A stretch of DNA of 64,000 nucleotides, taken from Pseudomonas soli (GTDB lineage: Bacteria > Pseudomonadota > Gammaproteobacteria > Pseudomonadales > Pseudomonadaceae). The DNA lies in assembly GCF_900110655.1 (NCBI RefSeq), contig NZ_FOEQ01000001.1, positions 533,152 through 597,151 of the forward strand, read 5' to 3'. Below, piece by piece: positions 54,958-64,000 of the stretch. The translations under genes and the position numbers were made by a program. Under the pieces are notes generated by a model, which was not told the origin of the DNA, did not search any database, and worked only from the letters and a program-made list of their open reading frames with translations. How positions within the stretch are numbered: position 1 is the first letter of the stretch; every line of letters begins with the position of its first letter.

Positions 54958-57144
54958 TCAGAAGTTGTAGCGCAAGCCCAGGTTCACCCCGTACGGCTGC
55001 TCGATATGCTCGCCATTGCTGTACTGGAACTCGCCATGCAGCTGCAACACTTCCGAGACCTGCGCCACCAGGCCCACTGCCACCTCGCCTCGGGTACCGG
55101 AGAGGTCGTTGGTGAAGTGGTTGTTGTTGACCTTGACCTTGTTGCTGTTGATGAACTCGTGGGCCGCCGCCACCTTGAGGTACGGTTGCAGGATGCTGCC
55201 ATTGTCCAGCGCCAGGCTGCGCCCGACCTGCGCACCGACCTCGCCAAGCACCGAGTTGGCGCCATCGCTCTCGGCCCGCAGGCCGTTGTCCAGGGTATAG
55301 CTGTCGCCATCGACCCACAAAGCGGACAGCTGGGTGAACGGCTCGACATACCAGCCATCGTCCAGCTTGAAGTGCCGACCAACCTCAACCGAGGCCCCGA
55401 GACCGTCGTTGTGATACTCGCCCTTGGTCTTGCGACCATCGCTCATCACCACATCGTTGCGGTTACGGAAACGGTTGTACTTGAGCACGGCGTCGATGTA
55501 GTAGCCACTGTCGGCCATCCAGGTGCTGTAGGCGCCGACATAGTAACTTTTGATCTTGCCGGAAGAGCCGAGGCTGTAATCCAGGCCCGACTCGCTGTAG
55601 CCGCCCATCACCCCGAGCAACCAACGGCCATCGTAGCCAGGCAAGGTGCCGTCGGCGCCGAAGCTTACACCGTTCTGGTCCTGCTGGTAGGCCACGGCGC
55701 TACCCGCCGACAGGTTGTAGCGGTTGCCATAGCTGCGCATCCACAAGCCCTGGCCCTGGCCCAGGCGCAGTTCGCCCATGCGGCTGCGCAGCGACGACAG
55801 CTCGCCATACCACACGGTCGGCGCGGCGCTGAACATGCCCAACACCGCATGGGCACTCGGGGTCAGCACGTTGCCGGGCTTCTGCTTCAGGTACCAGTTG
55901 TCCTCACCGTCGCCTTTTTCCAAGGTGTAGAGGAAGGTGCCGAAATCGATCTCGTGCAACAGGCCAAACGTGGCATCACCGCCACCGGTCTCGACTATGC
56001 GATGTGGCGCCTGCCCTTCCACCGGGTCAACACCGGTGCTGGCGATGCTCAGTTGATGATTGCCCTCTGCCGCGCCAGTTACTTTCAGCAAGTCGCCGGT
56101 GCCGCTGGCCAGGTCGATGCCCATCACGAACACGCCCGAACCCTCGAGGCTGTCGAGTGTCAGCGTCTTGAAACCGGGCGTGGTATCCCGGTCGGTGAAA
56201 TCGACGGTGCCGTCGTCCAGCGAGAGGTTGCCCACCTGCGCATCCTGGGTCATGGCCCAGCGACCGCCGCTCTCAAGCGTCAGGCTCTCCACGTTCACCA
56301 GGTTACCCCTGAGCGACGCCCCGTTGCGAAACAGCAGATTGGCCGTACTGGTGCCGTCGACAACCACGTCCCCGGACAACTGGCTGTTGTCTGCCGTGAA
56401 GTCGGCGGTCATGCCACGGGTGACCTCGAGGATGTTGCCATTGCCGCCGATGAGCCGGCTGTTGTTGCCCACGAGGATGTTTACCGTGCCTTTGTTGCCA
56501 TCCGCGGAATCGCGCACAATGATGGCACTCCCCGTCTTGCCTTCGACGGTCGAGCCGTCCAGGGTCATGCTCGAGTCACTACCGCCAGTGGCCGTGGTGC
56601 CCTGGCGCAATTGCACCCCCTGGGTCTGTCCGGTAATGACCGAGCCTTGCAACGCGTTCAGAGTGCCGCCTAGCATGAAGGCACCGACCCCGGTCCTGCC
56701 GGTAAGGGCCGCAGCGGACAGGCTCAGGGTACTGCCCCCCGTGAACGACGCACCATTGTTGCCGACGATGGTGCCGCCTTGCACCTGCATGCTCGACTGG
56801 GTGTTGCCCGACACGCCGAAGGTTCCCCCGGAAACGGTCGCATCGACCAGGGCCGCACTGCTCTCGTCAGACAGGGCGACCCCCACCTGGGTGCCGCTAC
56901 CGGCCACTTCCCCACCATTGACGACGAGAGTCGAACGGCTGCGCACATCGATGCCCTGCGTACTCCCCGTGGCAGTGACTTCCAAGGCCCCGCGGTTGCG
57001 CACCATATAGTCGTCCGCCACCGGGCCGCTGACCACTTCGGAACGGTTGTCGATAATCTGCGTTGCCTCGACCGCCCCGGTACTTGCCATCACCGCCAGG
57101 CCGACGGCGAGGCTCAGGGGTACTCTAGCGTGCTTTACCTTCAT
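54958..57144 (-). CDS. Classical (type Va) autotransporter with pertactin-like passenger
   Basis: A 728-residue surface protein. A signal peptide (cleavage around Ala27) is followed by a passenger of right-handed beta-helix repeats rich in Gly, Ser, Thr and Asn (about 30-430). The autotransporter beta-barrel domain (about 455-728) ends in the signature Tyr-Asn-Phe. The linker has the conserved WMRSYGNRYNL segment. No protease triad or RGD is seen, so an adhesin or receptor function is likely; the target is unknown. The gene lies downstream of two long repeat-protein genes on the same strand. Confidence 0.88.
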   Translation of the reverse strand: MKVKHARVPLSLAVGLAVMASTGAVEATQIIDNRSEVVSGPVADDYMVRNRGALEVTATGSTQGIDVRSRSTLVVNGGEVAGSGTQVGVALSDESSAALVDATVSGGTFGVSGNTQSSMQVQGGTIVGNNGASFTGGSTLSLSAAALTGRTGVGAFMLGGTLNALQGSVITGQTQGVQLRQGTTATGGSDSSMTLDGSTVEGKTGSAIIVRDSADGNKGTVNILVGNNSRLIGGNGNILEVTRGMTADFTADNSQLSGDVVVDGTSTANLLFRNGASLRGNLVNVESLTLESGGRWAMTQDAQVGNLSLDDGTVDFTDRDTTPGFKTLTLDSLEGSGVFVMGIDLASGTGDLLKVTGAAEGNHQLSIASTGVDPVEGQAPHRIVETGGGDATFGLLHEIDFGTFLYTLEKGDGEDNWYLKQKPGNVLTPSAHAVLGMFSAAPTVWYGELSSLRSRMGELRLGQGQGLWMRSYGNRYNLSAGSAVAYQQDQNGVSFGADGTLPGYDGRWLLGVMGGYSESGLDYSLGSSGKIKSYYVGAYSTWMADSGYYIDAVLKYNRFRNRNDVVMSDGRKTKGEYHNDGLGASVEVGRHFKLDDGWYVEPFTQLSALWVDGDSYTLDNGLRAESDGANSVLGEVGAQVGRSLALDNGSILQPYLKVAAAHEFINSNKVKVNNNHFTNDLSGTRGEVAVGLVAQVSEVLQLHGEFQYSNGEHIEQPYGVNLGLRYNF

Positions 57145-57329
57145 GTTGTTCTCCCGTCCCAGTTTCTCACCCGTGCTACCGAAAAGTTGAAATCAGCCAC
57201 CTGGATGTAGCCAATTGGCCGCAGTCTCGACAAAAAAGGTAAAAACCTATGTAGGAGAATTCCTGTTTTTATATAGGCAAACACTGCCCCTTCTTACCAG
57301 TGCCCAGCACATCGCCGTGGCAATTGATA

Positions 57330-59426
57330 TCAGTCGGGTTGGAATGACTTTACTTGGGAATACAACCTTGAACCGTCTACTTCGATGGAGTAACTGGCGA
57401 ACACTTTCTTGCGTCTGTCAGTCTGGGGCCAGGCCGGATTCACCTTTATCAGGAAGGATCGCCCGTCCTTGTACACATCGAGAGTGGCCTCGCGCAGGGT
57501 GGGCTCAATTGCCGGATCCACTTCCCAGCGGATCTCGACTTTGTCTCCCTCTTTGATATTGGGATAGTTGAGGTTGAACCTTGGATTGTCTCCCCCGGAA
57601 GACAGGTACCCGGGGGCCGGTAGCTCCAGCGCCTGGGCAAGCACGGTCAACGCCAGGGCCTCCGACGTTGCCTCGGGCGGCTCACCACCACGCTCGACGA
57701 GGTACTTGACGTCAACCGTTGTTCCGATCGAGTCCAGCAACACCACCCGTGGCAACTGGAACACCACATCCCCAGGGGCTGTGATCACTTGCCACGGCAT
57801 TTGGTAGGGGAAGTTCGGGCCGGTCCAGACCACTGCCACCTTGTCGCCAGTCGCCATGCCGGAGTATCGCGGAACCGTAACTTTCACATGTGACGCATTG
57901 GCAAAATCCTTATGGAAATCGAGCTGGTCGTTATCGTCCCCGAACGCCTTCTCCACCGAGGGGCGTCGCAAGTCGACCGGCACCACCAGTTTGCACGGGG
58001 CAGACTCGAACTTGGCGCCCCCCTTGGCGGTCAGTGCGTAGAACAACTCGAGCGTCCCGCCCACCAACTCGAGTACCAGGTCCTTCTCGACGAGGTGCTC
58101 GATATCGCCGACGCGTTCCACGGGCAAAGTCCAATCATGGTCGTGAGTAGCGCCATCCGCAGCAGTGCCTTTCCACCACACCGACACTTCGTCACCCACG
58201 GCCATATGTGCGTAGGCAGCGATGCGAATGGTTACGCCGTCGTCCGGCACATCATGCGGGTCGAGCCCCCCGCGACTGGCTTCATCCACACTGGGCGCGT
58301 CGAGTTCAAGGTTGCCCGATACAGTGATTTCCAGAACATGCGACTTGCGCCCCGCCTGGTCGTTGACCTGGTACTCCAACAATGCGCCCCCTTGCAATGC
58401 GGCGACCGCCAAGTCATTTTTCAACTCGAGCTCAATGCCGGCGGTGACTTCCTGCTGGGTCACGGTATGGGGTTGGTCTACGGGGTCCAGGCGCTCCTGC
58501 TTGGCATTGACACCCGTCCAGGTCAGCTTCAGCTGATCGCCGGCTGTAATATCGCGGTAAGGTTCAATCCTGACTTTGAGCGGCGTACCCTCCAGGGCGT
58601 TGAAATCGATGTTGCCGTCCTCGTCGGCATCCAAGGCCACCGGCGCGTCCAGGGTACGCTCGGCAAGATCCACCTTGGCGTAGGCCTCTCGCGACCACAG
58701 CGAGCGATTATTGACCTCGTCGCGAATTTCATAGCGAACGATGAGCTGTTCGACACTGCCGACCTCTTCGATGATGTCCTGGCCGACCGTGACAGGGAAA
58801 GAATCCGCGCCTGAAGGCACCGGCCCCTTTATGGATTTGCCATGCCATTGGAGCTCGTAGCAATCGTTCGGCCCACGATTGGGGTAGCCGCCCATGATGA
58901 TGGCCTCTACTCCCTTGGCAGCCTGGTCAGCATCGATGAAAGGCGGGATGCCCCCCGGCATATCCAGGTTCTCGTTGAAGGAGGTGCTGGGATCGGGGTC
59001 GACACCGCCGGGCAAGCTGCGCTTGACCATGACATCAAGCTTTAACGAATCGTCCTCCTGCTCACCGATATCGTCTTTCCACTTGTACCAGACGACGCCA
59101 GCACCGTCGGGAATCTTCGACGGTGGTACGTCGAAATCAAGATAGGTACCGGATTCGATACCGAGTGCCTGCGCCTTGCGAACTCGCTTGACCACCGACG
59201 GGCTTACCGTCTTGCGCTCTATTTCATCGTCGTTCCAATACAGCGTGACGAGGTCGTTCGGTTGCATGTGGATTGCCAGCACTTGGACCTTCAACGGCGA
59301 CTGCTCATCATCCAGCAAGCGCAAGCCAATCCCCCTGCCCTTAAAAGCCTGAGGGATCACAGGTTCAGGCAGTTGCGCGACGTGTTTACCGACAGCGGGG
59401 CGATTGCGCGACAGTTCTTCGGACAT
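57330..59426 (-). CDS. Repetitive Ig-like-domain protein, unknown (first of two paralogues)
   Basis: A 698-residue acidic protein with about five repeats of 100-130 residues, each holding a motif of the form (M/I)xxGDxVxVxWxG (GDQLKLTWTG, GDEVSVWWKG, GDKVAVVWTG, GDKVEIRWEV). The repeats suggest a chain of beta-sandwich domains. A PGGVDPDP linker is shared with the next paralogue upstream. ATG 59426 is used; there is no signal peptide, membrane segment or LPxTG-like anchor, which is odd for such a protein. Partner and function unknown. Confidence 0.72.
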   Translation of the reverse strand: MSEELSRNRPAVGKHVAQLPEPVIPQAFKGRGIGLRLLDDEQSPLKVQVLAIHMQPNDLVTLYWNDDEIERKTVSPSVVKRVRKAQALGIESGTYLDFDVPPSKIPDGAGVVWYKWKDDIGEQEDDSLKLDVMVKRSLPGGVDPDPSTSFNENLDMPGGIPPFIDADQAAKGVEAIIMGGYPNRGPNDCYELQWHGKSIKGPVPSGADSFPVTVGQDIIEEVGSVEQLIVRYEIRDEVNNRSLWSREAYAKVDLAERTLDAPVALDADEDGNIDFNALEGTPLKVRIEPYRDITAGDQLKLTWTGVNAKQERLDPVDQPHTVTQQEVTAGIELELKNDLAVAALQGGALLEYQVNDQAGRKSHVLEITVSGNLELDAPSVDEASRGGLDPHDVPDDGVTIRIAAYAHMAVGDEVSVWWKGTAADGATHDHDWTLPVERVGDIEHLVEKDLVLELVGGTLELFYALTAKGGAKFESAPCKLVVPVDLRRPSVEKAFGDDNDQLDFHKDFANASHVKVTVPRYSGMATGDKVAVVWTGPNFPYQMPWQVITAPGDVVFQLPRVVLLDSIGTTVDVKYLVERGGEPPEATSEALALTVLAQALELPAPGYLSSGGDNPRFNLNYPNIKEGDKVEIRWEVDPAIEPTLREATLDVYKDGRSFLIKVNPAWPQTDRRKKVFASYSIEVDGSRLYSQVKSFQPD

Positions 59427-59484
59427 GGCCTTTGCCTCCCAGGTAGTGCCCCCTGGCGAGCAGGCGCTCGCCAGGGATATGGCT

Positions 59485-61491
59485 TCAGAAGCGTTGAGTG
59501 GGAATTGGGCAATTATCCTGCCCAGCCTCACGCACGGAGACTGGCGTAGGTTGATGCGCCGCCGCCACCGAGCCGAAAACGTTACTGGCGGTGTAGCTCA
59601 CGTGCAGGTGACCTCGACAAACCATGTAGGCATATTGGCGCTTGAGCGCCAGCACTACCTCACCCTCGTCAATATGGTGCTGCTCGATGCGGAACGACGG
59701 CCCGCTCACCGGGAAGCCGGGAATCGGATCTTCTGGCATCCCAAGGCCGCGCTTTCCATCGACCGTGATCACGATCACATCGCCGGGCGCCATACCTTTG
59801 TAGCCAGCGATACGCACCGGCAGCTCTCGTTGTGCCTCCTCCCGGCCAATGGCACCGTTGCCATTCAGTTTGGTGAACTCCAGCGAAGGCAGTGGCCCCC
59901 CTTGCCCCGGCAACTCGTCAGCGCGCAGGACCTCGACCAGCTTCGGGGGTGAAAACGAGGTGTTTTCCGGCCCTCCTGTTTCAGTTTCCCGGGTGACTGC
60001 ATAGGCCATTACCACTTGGCCGCTGGGCTCGGCACCCAACAACGCTGCTGGCACCGCACGGACGATAGGTAGCTGCTCAGACGCCTCGTGCGCAGTGACC
60101 GAATCGAGCGGATGAGGCGATTGGTTCCCCCACCACAGTGCGAGTTTGTCCCCCTCGGCCAGGACTTCCCTAGCACTGAGCCCCTCCCACGCAATGGTAA
60201 CCTCGGCGCCTGCCGCGACATCCTCGGGATCCAGCTTGTCGTCCTGGCCTGAGCTACCACCTTTGATCGTGGCGGGCACCAGGTCGTCATGCCCGGGCGT
60301 TTCCGGATCAGGGTCGGGGCCACCTGGCACCCGTAGATCGACCTCTACATTCGCGGCGCCATCCGATGTACCGATCAACGAACCGGCTCGCCACAGTTCA
60401 TAGGCAACGGCCACCGGGCCGTACTCCGTTTCCGCGCTGGTCAGCGGGTAGGGCAGCTTGAGCACCATCAGTGGATCCGGCGCTGGCGGAATCTGGTTGA
60501 CCCGCTGCGGCGCGTCACGTTGGCTCCCCCACAACACGACGATCTCGTCACCCACCGCGACGCTGGTGATCTGGGGAACATGCACGTCCACACCCGCCCG
60601 GGCATCCGCCTCGAGGACAGGTGGATCACCGCCAGCATCGAAACCTGGCACTTCGGGAACCGGCAGCAGGTCCGGGATATCCGTCAACAGCAACTCGAGC
60701 GTGTCGTGCGGGACCGAAGCCAGCGACACGTTCCCCGCCCGGTCGGTCGACTGGTAGGTGAAGGTGATGGGTTTTCTGTCGTCCAACTTCTGCAAGTCGA
60801 TCAAAGGCAATGGCACGGTAGTGGGATCAGTTGCGCTAAAAACGGTGATCGGCCCGATCGGTACCTTGTTGGTACCATCGGTCATGGTGACCACGATCTG
60901 GTCACCCACCTGCTGCGACACATATCCCTTGACCTCGGTATCCAACAGGCCGGAGGTGAAGTCTCCCACCAGAATGCGCCTTCTCTCCTCCACCACCTTG
61001 GGAAACTGCAGTTTGGCCAAGGCTCCATCGCTGCCTCCCGGAGCCTCTCGGTCGATGCGCACAAGGCGCCGGGGCCCTAAATCCCAACGGTCATCCGGGA
61101 ACGGTTGTACGTCATAGCCCAGGCGAAACCGCGCATCCTCTCCATCAGCCACCGAGGCCCAATACGTGGCAGGCACGCTGAGCTCGAATTTAAAATCAGG
61201 GTTTGCCTGTTCTGCCTGAGCTATGGAGTGGAAAGCGCCAGGAATGTTATCGAGACGCACGTCGTCCCATGTCAATGCGATGATGTAATCGACCTCGGAC
61301 TCTGGCCAGTTCGGTACCTTTACCTTTAGCGCGTCTTCTTGCTTGGTTTTAGGCAGCAATTCCATCTTTCCGGTACCGTCATCAATCAGATCTTCAACAA
61401 TGGCCTCGCCCATCGCGAGTTTCGGAAAAACCAGCGTCGAAGTCTTCTTTACTTTTGCGCTGCTGATCAACGGGTGAGCAGGCGTATTCAT
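59485..61491 (-). CDS. Repetitive Ig-like-domain protein, unknown (second paralogue)
   Basis: A 668-residue acidic protein resembling its neighbour downstream. Repeats with GDxIxVxWxG-like cores recur (GDQIVVTMTD, GDEIVVLWGS, GDKLALWWGN, GDVIVITVDG), and the PGGPDPDP linker is shared. ATG 61491 is taken after a GGAGG-like ribosome site. The N terminus is polar and Lys-rich with no signal peptide. It is separated by 58 bp from the paralogue, so both are likely one transcript. I do not recognise a function. Confidence 0.72.
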   Translation of the reverse strand: MNTPAHPLISSAKVKKTSTLVFPKLAMGEAIVEDLIDDGTGKMELLPKTKQEDALKVKVPNWPESEVDYIIALTWDDVRLDNIPGAFHSIAQAEQANPDFKFELSVPATYWASVADGEDARFRLGYDVQPFPDDRWDLGPRRLVRIDREAPGGSDGALAKLQFPKVVEERRRILVGDFTSGLLDTEVKGYVSQQVGDQIVVTMTDGTNKVPIGPITVFSATDPTTVPLPLIDLQKLDDRKPITFTYQSTDRAGNVSLASVPHDTLELLLTDIPDLLPVPEVPGFDAGGDPPVLEADARAGVDVHVPQITSVAVGDEIVVLWGSQRDAPQRVNQIPPAPDPLMVLKLPYPLTSAETEYGPVAVAYELWRAGSLIGTSDGAANVEVDLRVPGGPDPDPETPGHDDLVPATIKGGSSGQDDKLDPEDVAAGAEVTIAWEGLSAREVLAEGDKLALWWGNQSPHPLDSVTAHEASEQLPIVRAVPAALLGAEPSGQVVMAYAVTRETETGGPENTSFSPPKLVEVLRADELPGQGGPLPSLEFTKLNGNGAIGREEAQRELPVRIAGYKGMAPGDVIVITVDGKRGLGMPEDPIPGFPVSGPSFRIEQHHIDEGEVVLALKRQYAYMVCRGHLHVSYTASNVFGSVAAAHQPTPVSVREAGQDNCPIPTQRF

Positions 61492-61889
61492 GGCAACCTC
61501 CCCTTGCATTTGGCGTGTTCAGGCGTGTGCTGTTGTGAGCGTGGATTGCGCGGTACCTGAATGTAGGCTCCACCCCGGTGTCATTGGCCCGGATGATGCT
61601 CAGCTCCGGATGACGCGGTGCCGAGATCGTGATCGCGGCTGCTTGGCCACCACCGTCTGGGTGAAGCAGTAATAACAAAGTCCATCCAGGCCCACACCTG
61701 ACAGAAATGCTAGGTGCGCGCTGCCATAGGCCTGAAAGCTGACGCTGCTGCGCCCAGGTTTACGCGCACCTGGGGCTTGCAAGAGGCGGCTGAAACCACT
61801 GTGGACAAACCACGAGCAAGCCCCGCGCGTAGATCACGCACGGAGCTTCAAAATAGGCAGGGAAGTAGAGCAGGCGCGTAGAAGCGCGC
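61492..61889. other. Noncoding region upstream of the repeat-protein genes
   Basis: About 398 bp with no convincing gene, terminator or repeat. The short frames there have atypical composition. It must contain the promoter of the Ig-like-protein operon and the 3' end of the coiled-coil gene is at its right edge. Nothing else was recognised. Confidence 0.5.
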
Positions 61890-62714
61890 TCAAGGACGGG
61901 AGTTAATCTGCTGCTGCAGGTTCTGGATCTGGCTCTGCAGCGTGCTGATGTTGCGGGTTACCTGCCCGCGGAAGGCATCGAATTCCTGCACCGAGGCGCC
62001 ACCGGCCGTGGGCGTAGGGCGATTGTCCACCTGGCTCTTGAGCACCAGGATATCTTGCTCCAGACTCTCGATGGCGGCATTTGGGTTGCCCTGTTTCTTC
62101 AAAGTCGCCACGTCGTTGCTCAGGCTCTTGAGCTGGCCATCGAGCTTACCGCCATCCACCTGCCCCGATTTGAGCGCGGCCAGCTCGGCATTGAGGACCT
62201 TGAGTTGCGCCTGCAACTGGCTTTGCAGTTCAGTGACCGCCTTCTGCTGTTCACGGGTATCGGCCAGCACTTGCTCCAGGCGCTTGCCCAGGTCCCCCGC
62301 CTGCCCGGCGACGCCCAGCTGCTGCTTGCCCTGCTCGGCCAGGGAAGCCTGCAACTGGCGAATCTGCAACTTCAATGCCTCGCTGCCGGTGCTGTTGCTG
62401 GACTCACTGGCGTCGACCTTGCCGCTGATCACCTGCAAGCGCCCGGCGGCCTCTTCACTGATACGGGCAAAGCTTTCCTGGGTCGCGACCAGCTGTTGCT
62501 CCATCAGGGTGATCTGCTGGAAGCTCCACCAGCCAAGCCCGGCCAGGGCGATGAACGAGGCGCCCAGCAATGTCCACAGCGGGCCATTGCTACGCGGCCG
62601 CACCGCCTTCTGGCGGCTACGGGCCACATGGGCAGGCAGCAATTCATCGTCATCAGGGGTGCCGGCACGCAGGGTGGGCACGTCGTCGAAATCATCGTGG
62701 GCGTCGTTACGCAT
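61890..62714 (-). CDS. Membrane-anchored coiled-coil protein, unknown
   Basis: A 274-residue protein with an acidic cytosolic N terminus (about 1-45), one membrane segment (about 46-64) and a periplasmic helix of about 200 residues rich in Gln, Leu, Glu and Ala, predicted to form a coiled coil. I recall homologues in other Pseudomonas without a known function. Start ATG 62714 is preferred over an ATG nine codons upstream, since the shorter form has the characteristic MRNDAHDDFDD. It lies 87 bp downstream of the epimerase gene, possibly in the same operon. Confidence 0.8.
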   Translation of the reverse strand: MRNDAHDDFDDVPTLRAGTPDDDELLPAHVARSRQKAVRPRSNGPLWTLLGASFIALAGLGWWSFQQITLMEQQLVATQESFARISEEAAGRLQVISGKVDASESSNSTGSEALKLQIRQLQASLAEQGKQQLGVAGQAGDLGKRLEQVLADTREQQKAVTELQSQLQAQLKVLNAELAALKSGQVDGGKLDGQLKSLSNDVATLKKQGNPNAAIESLEQDILVLKSQVDNRPTPTAGGASVQEFDAFRGQVTRNISTLQSQIQNLQQQINSRP

Positions 62715-62801
62715 GGGTGCATTCAACCGCGGTGGTAGCAAAGAGGCATGAGTATAAACCGCCAGGGCGGCGCACTGATGACCATCATCCCGCGCACAGG
62801 T

Positions 62802-63797
62802 TCAGCGTTGCCCGTGTTGCGCCTGCCACCAGCTGCAGAATTCATCCAGCGCCGCCCACACATCGGTTCCGGGCCGGTAGTCCAGATACTGGCGGGCGCG
62901 GCTGATATCGAGGGTGAAATCCGTGCTCATCACCTGCACCGCCGTGCGGCTCAGGGTCGGTTGCGGGCGCCCGGGCCAAAGCAGACAGGCAGCCTCGTTG
63001 AGCGCCCCCAGACTGTAGGCCAGGGCAGGTGAACGATAGCGGGTGACCTGGGGTAGCTGCATGCGGCGCATCACGTAGTTGACCACATCCCACAGCGGCA
63101 GTGGCTGGCCGTTGCTGATGTTGTAGGCCTGGCCCAAAGCCTGGTCCTCGGCGAACAGCGCGCTGAACAGTGCCTGGTTGAGGTTGTGCACACTGGTGAA
63201 GTCGACCTTGTTCAGGCCATTGCCGATGATCGCCACACGCCCCTTGGCCTGCATGCGCATCAGCCGTGGGAAGATGCTCGCATCGCCGGCCCCGGTGACG
63301 AAGCGCGGGCGCAGCGCCAGCACCTCCAGGCCGAACTCCTGGGCGCCGAACACCTTCTGCTCGGCCAGGTGTTTGGTCAGCGCGTAATGGTCATGGAATC
63401 GACGCGGTACCTGGTCCTCGCGGACATCCATACGCGAGCGGCCGGTGAAGTAGATCGACGGCGACGACAGGTGTACCAGGCGCCGCACATGCTCCTTGAT
63501 GCAGCCTTCGACCACGTTCTCGGTGAGCACCACGTTGCCTTGGTGGAAGTCCTGATAGCGGCCCCAGGTGCCCACTGCGCCGGCGCAGTGCACCACCGCG
63601 TCCACCCCCTGGCACAGGCGCCGGGCCAGTTCGGCGTCGCCCAGGTCGCCGGGGATGAACTGCGCCCCACGCTTGACCAGATGCTCCACACCCTCTGCCC
63701 GCCGGCCGTTGACCCGCACCTCCAGGCCCTGCTCCAGGGCGAAACGCGCAAAGCGCCCGCCGATGAAGCCGCTCGCGCCGGTGACCAGAATTCGCAT
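62802..63797 (-). CDS. NAD-dependent epimerase/dehydratase (extended SDR, 3beta-HSD-like)
   Basis: A 331-residue extended short-chain dehydrogenase. The nucleotide-binding GASGFIG is at residues 7-13 and the catalytic Tyr138-x3-Lys142 (YALTK) is clear, with Ser111/112 (LSSPSIYF). Sequence features (DFTSVHNL, RYRSPALAYSLG) point to the 3-beta-hydroxysteroid dehydrogenase-like branch, which includes bacterial oxidoreductases on hopanoid, sterol or sugar substrates. The substrate is unknown. Confidence 0.86.
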   Translation of the reverse strand: MRILVTGASGFIGGRFARFALEQGLEVRVNGRRAEGVEHLVKRGAQFIPGDLGDAELARRLCQGVDAVVHCAGAVGTWGRYQDFHQGNVVLTENVVEGCIKEHVRRLVHLSSPSIYFTGRSRMDVREDQVPRRFHDHYALTKHLAEQKVFGAQEFGLEVLALRPRFVTGAGDASIFPRLMRMQAKGRVAIIGNGLNKVDFTSVHNLNQALFSALFAEDQALGQAYNISNGQPLPLWDVVNYVMRRMQLPQVTRYRSPALAYSLGALNEAACLLWPGRPQPTLSRTAVQVMSTDFTLDISRARQYLDYRPGTDVWAALDEFCSWWQAQHGQR

Positions 63798-63846
63798 GTA
63801 AGACTCCGCCTTGCTCTATTTCAGATGCAGCTGACGCTTGAAGTGC

Positions 63847-64000
63847 CTACAAGGGCACCAGCCAATTCCGCGCCGAATGGCGCAGGTGCTCGGTCAACTG
63901 GGCGAGCAACTGCCCGCCGTTGCGCCAATGATGCCAGTACAAGGGCACATCGATGGGGGTATCTGCACAGATCTCCACCAGCTCACCACGCACCAGCTGC
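63847..64000 (-). CDS. LysR-type regulator, C-terminal fragment (cut by window edge)
   Basis: The last 50 codons (ending in VPL, stop at 63847) read as the C terminus of a LysR regulator: EICADTPIDVPLYWHHW and LLAQLTEHLRH follow the ArgP/IciA-like pattern. The start is outside the window. It is on the same strand as the epimerase gene, whose ATG lies 49 bp downstream. The assignment rests on about 50 residues only. Confidence 0.65.
   Translation of the reverse strand, partial: QLVRGELVEICADTPIDVPLYWHHWRNGGQLLAQLTEHLRHSARNWLVPL

Noticed and set aside
54940..56673. 577-codon open frame on the plus strand across the autotransporter gene
   Set aside because: It is the antisense of a gene with a full signal peptide, passenger and beta-barrel. 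The product is low-complexity Val/Ala/Gln-rich.
61600..61782. 60-codon minus-strand frame in the 61492-61889 gap
   Set aside because: Composition is unlike neighbouring genes, there is no ribosome site and no recognisable domain.
1..64000. Prophage, integrative element, transposon, CRISPR array or tRNA
   Set aside because: No integrase, transposase, cas gene, regular repeat-spacer array or tRNA-like cloverleaf was recognised on either strand. The repeats found are REP-type hairpins.

Overview
The window looks like chromosomal DNA of a Pseudomonas of the P. putida group. The DNA is GC-rich, has the typical REP-type hairpins of these genomes, and carries ttgR-ttgABC, a complete pca (protocatechuate/3-oxoadipate) cluster, turA (MvaT-type silencer), pykA, purU, olsBA and xenB, all with protein sequences typical of this group. 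No tRNA, rRNA, CRISPR array, transposase, integrase or phage gene was seen.

Left block (1-36460). An MFS drug exporter cut by the window edge and the divergent ttgR / ttgABC solvent and drug efflux locus come first. They are followed by an OprD-type porin, LysR and Crp-like regulators, and an Mpo1-like membrane protein. The minus-strand pca regulon then runs pcaR, pcaK, pcaIJFTBDC, with PcaR boxes in front of pcaR, pcaK and pcaI. It takes up and breaks down 4-hydroxybenzoate/protocatechuate intermediates to succinyl-CoA and acetyl-CoA. The CoA-transferase pair belongs to the CatIJ-like length class rather than the shorter PcaIJ class. Beyond pcaR lie a candidate small RNA, a small conserved gene with a long leader, a Pit phosphate transporter, a HerA/DUF853 ATPase and a dCache chemoreceptor resembling McpG. 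A tightly overlapping glycosyltransferase/deacetylase/membrane-protein operon follows, then purU, turA, sbcB, a PilZ protein, a small lipoprotein and pykA.

Right block (36554-64000). A large REP palindrome separates pykA from a convergent ferredoxin-type reductase and a class I fumarase. From memory of the P. putida KT2440 gene order, these two sides are far apart there, so this is a possible rearrangement joint. Next is an accessory locus: a 323-aa protein of unknown function and a two-gene RHS system. The second RHS protein ends in a variable domain with a His/Cys pair reminiscent of clan CD cysteine proteases, and no evident immunity gene follows. Then come GNAT, DJ-1/PfpI, phospholipase D, YceI, serine hydrolase and acyl-CoA-dehydrogenase-like genes, the ornithine lipid genes olsBA, acpH, and an ArsR regulator with xenB under an extraordinary 46-bp palindrome. 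The block closes with a pertactin-like autotransporter, two long proteins built of Ig-like repeats without signal peptides, a coiled-coil membrane protein, a short-chain epimerase and the 3' end of a LysR gene.

The least explained parts are the RHS locus (39448-45463), the pair of repeat proteins (57330-61491), the palindromic arsR-xenB operator (53393-53496) and the candidate small RNA (about 21616-21711). Family assignments come from reading translated sequence only. Comparisons with KT2440 rest on memory and are marked as such.
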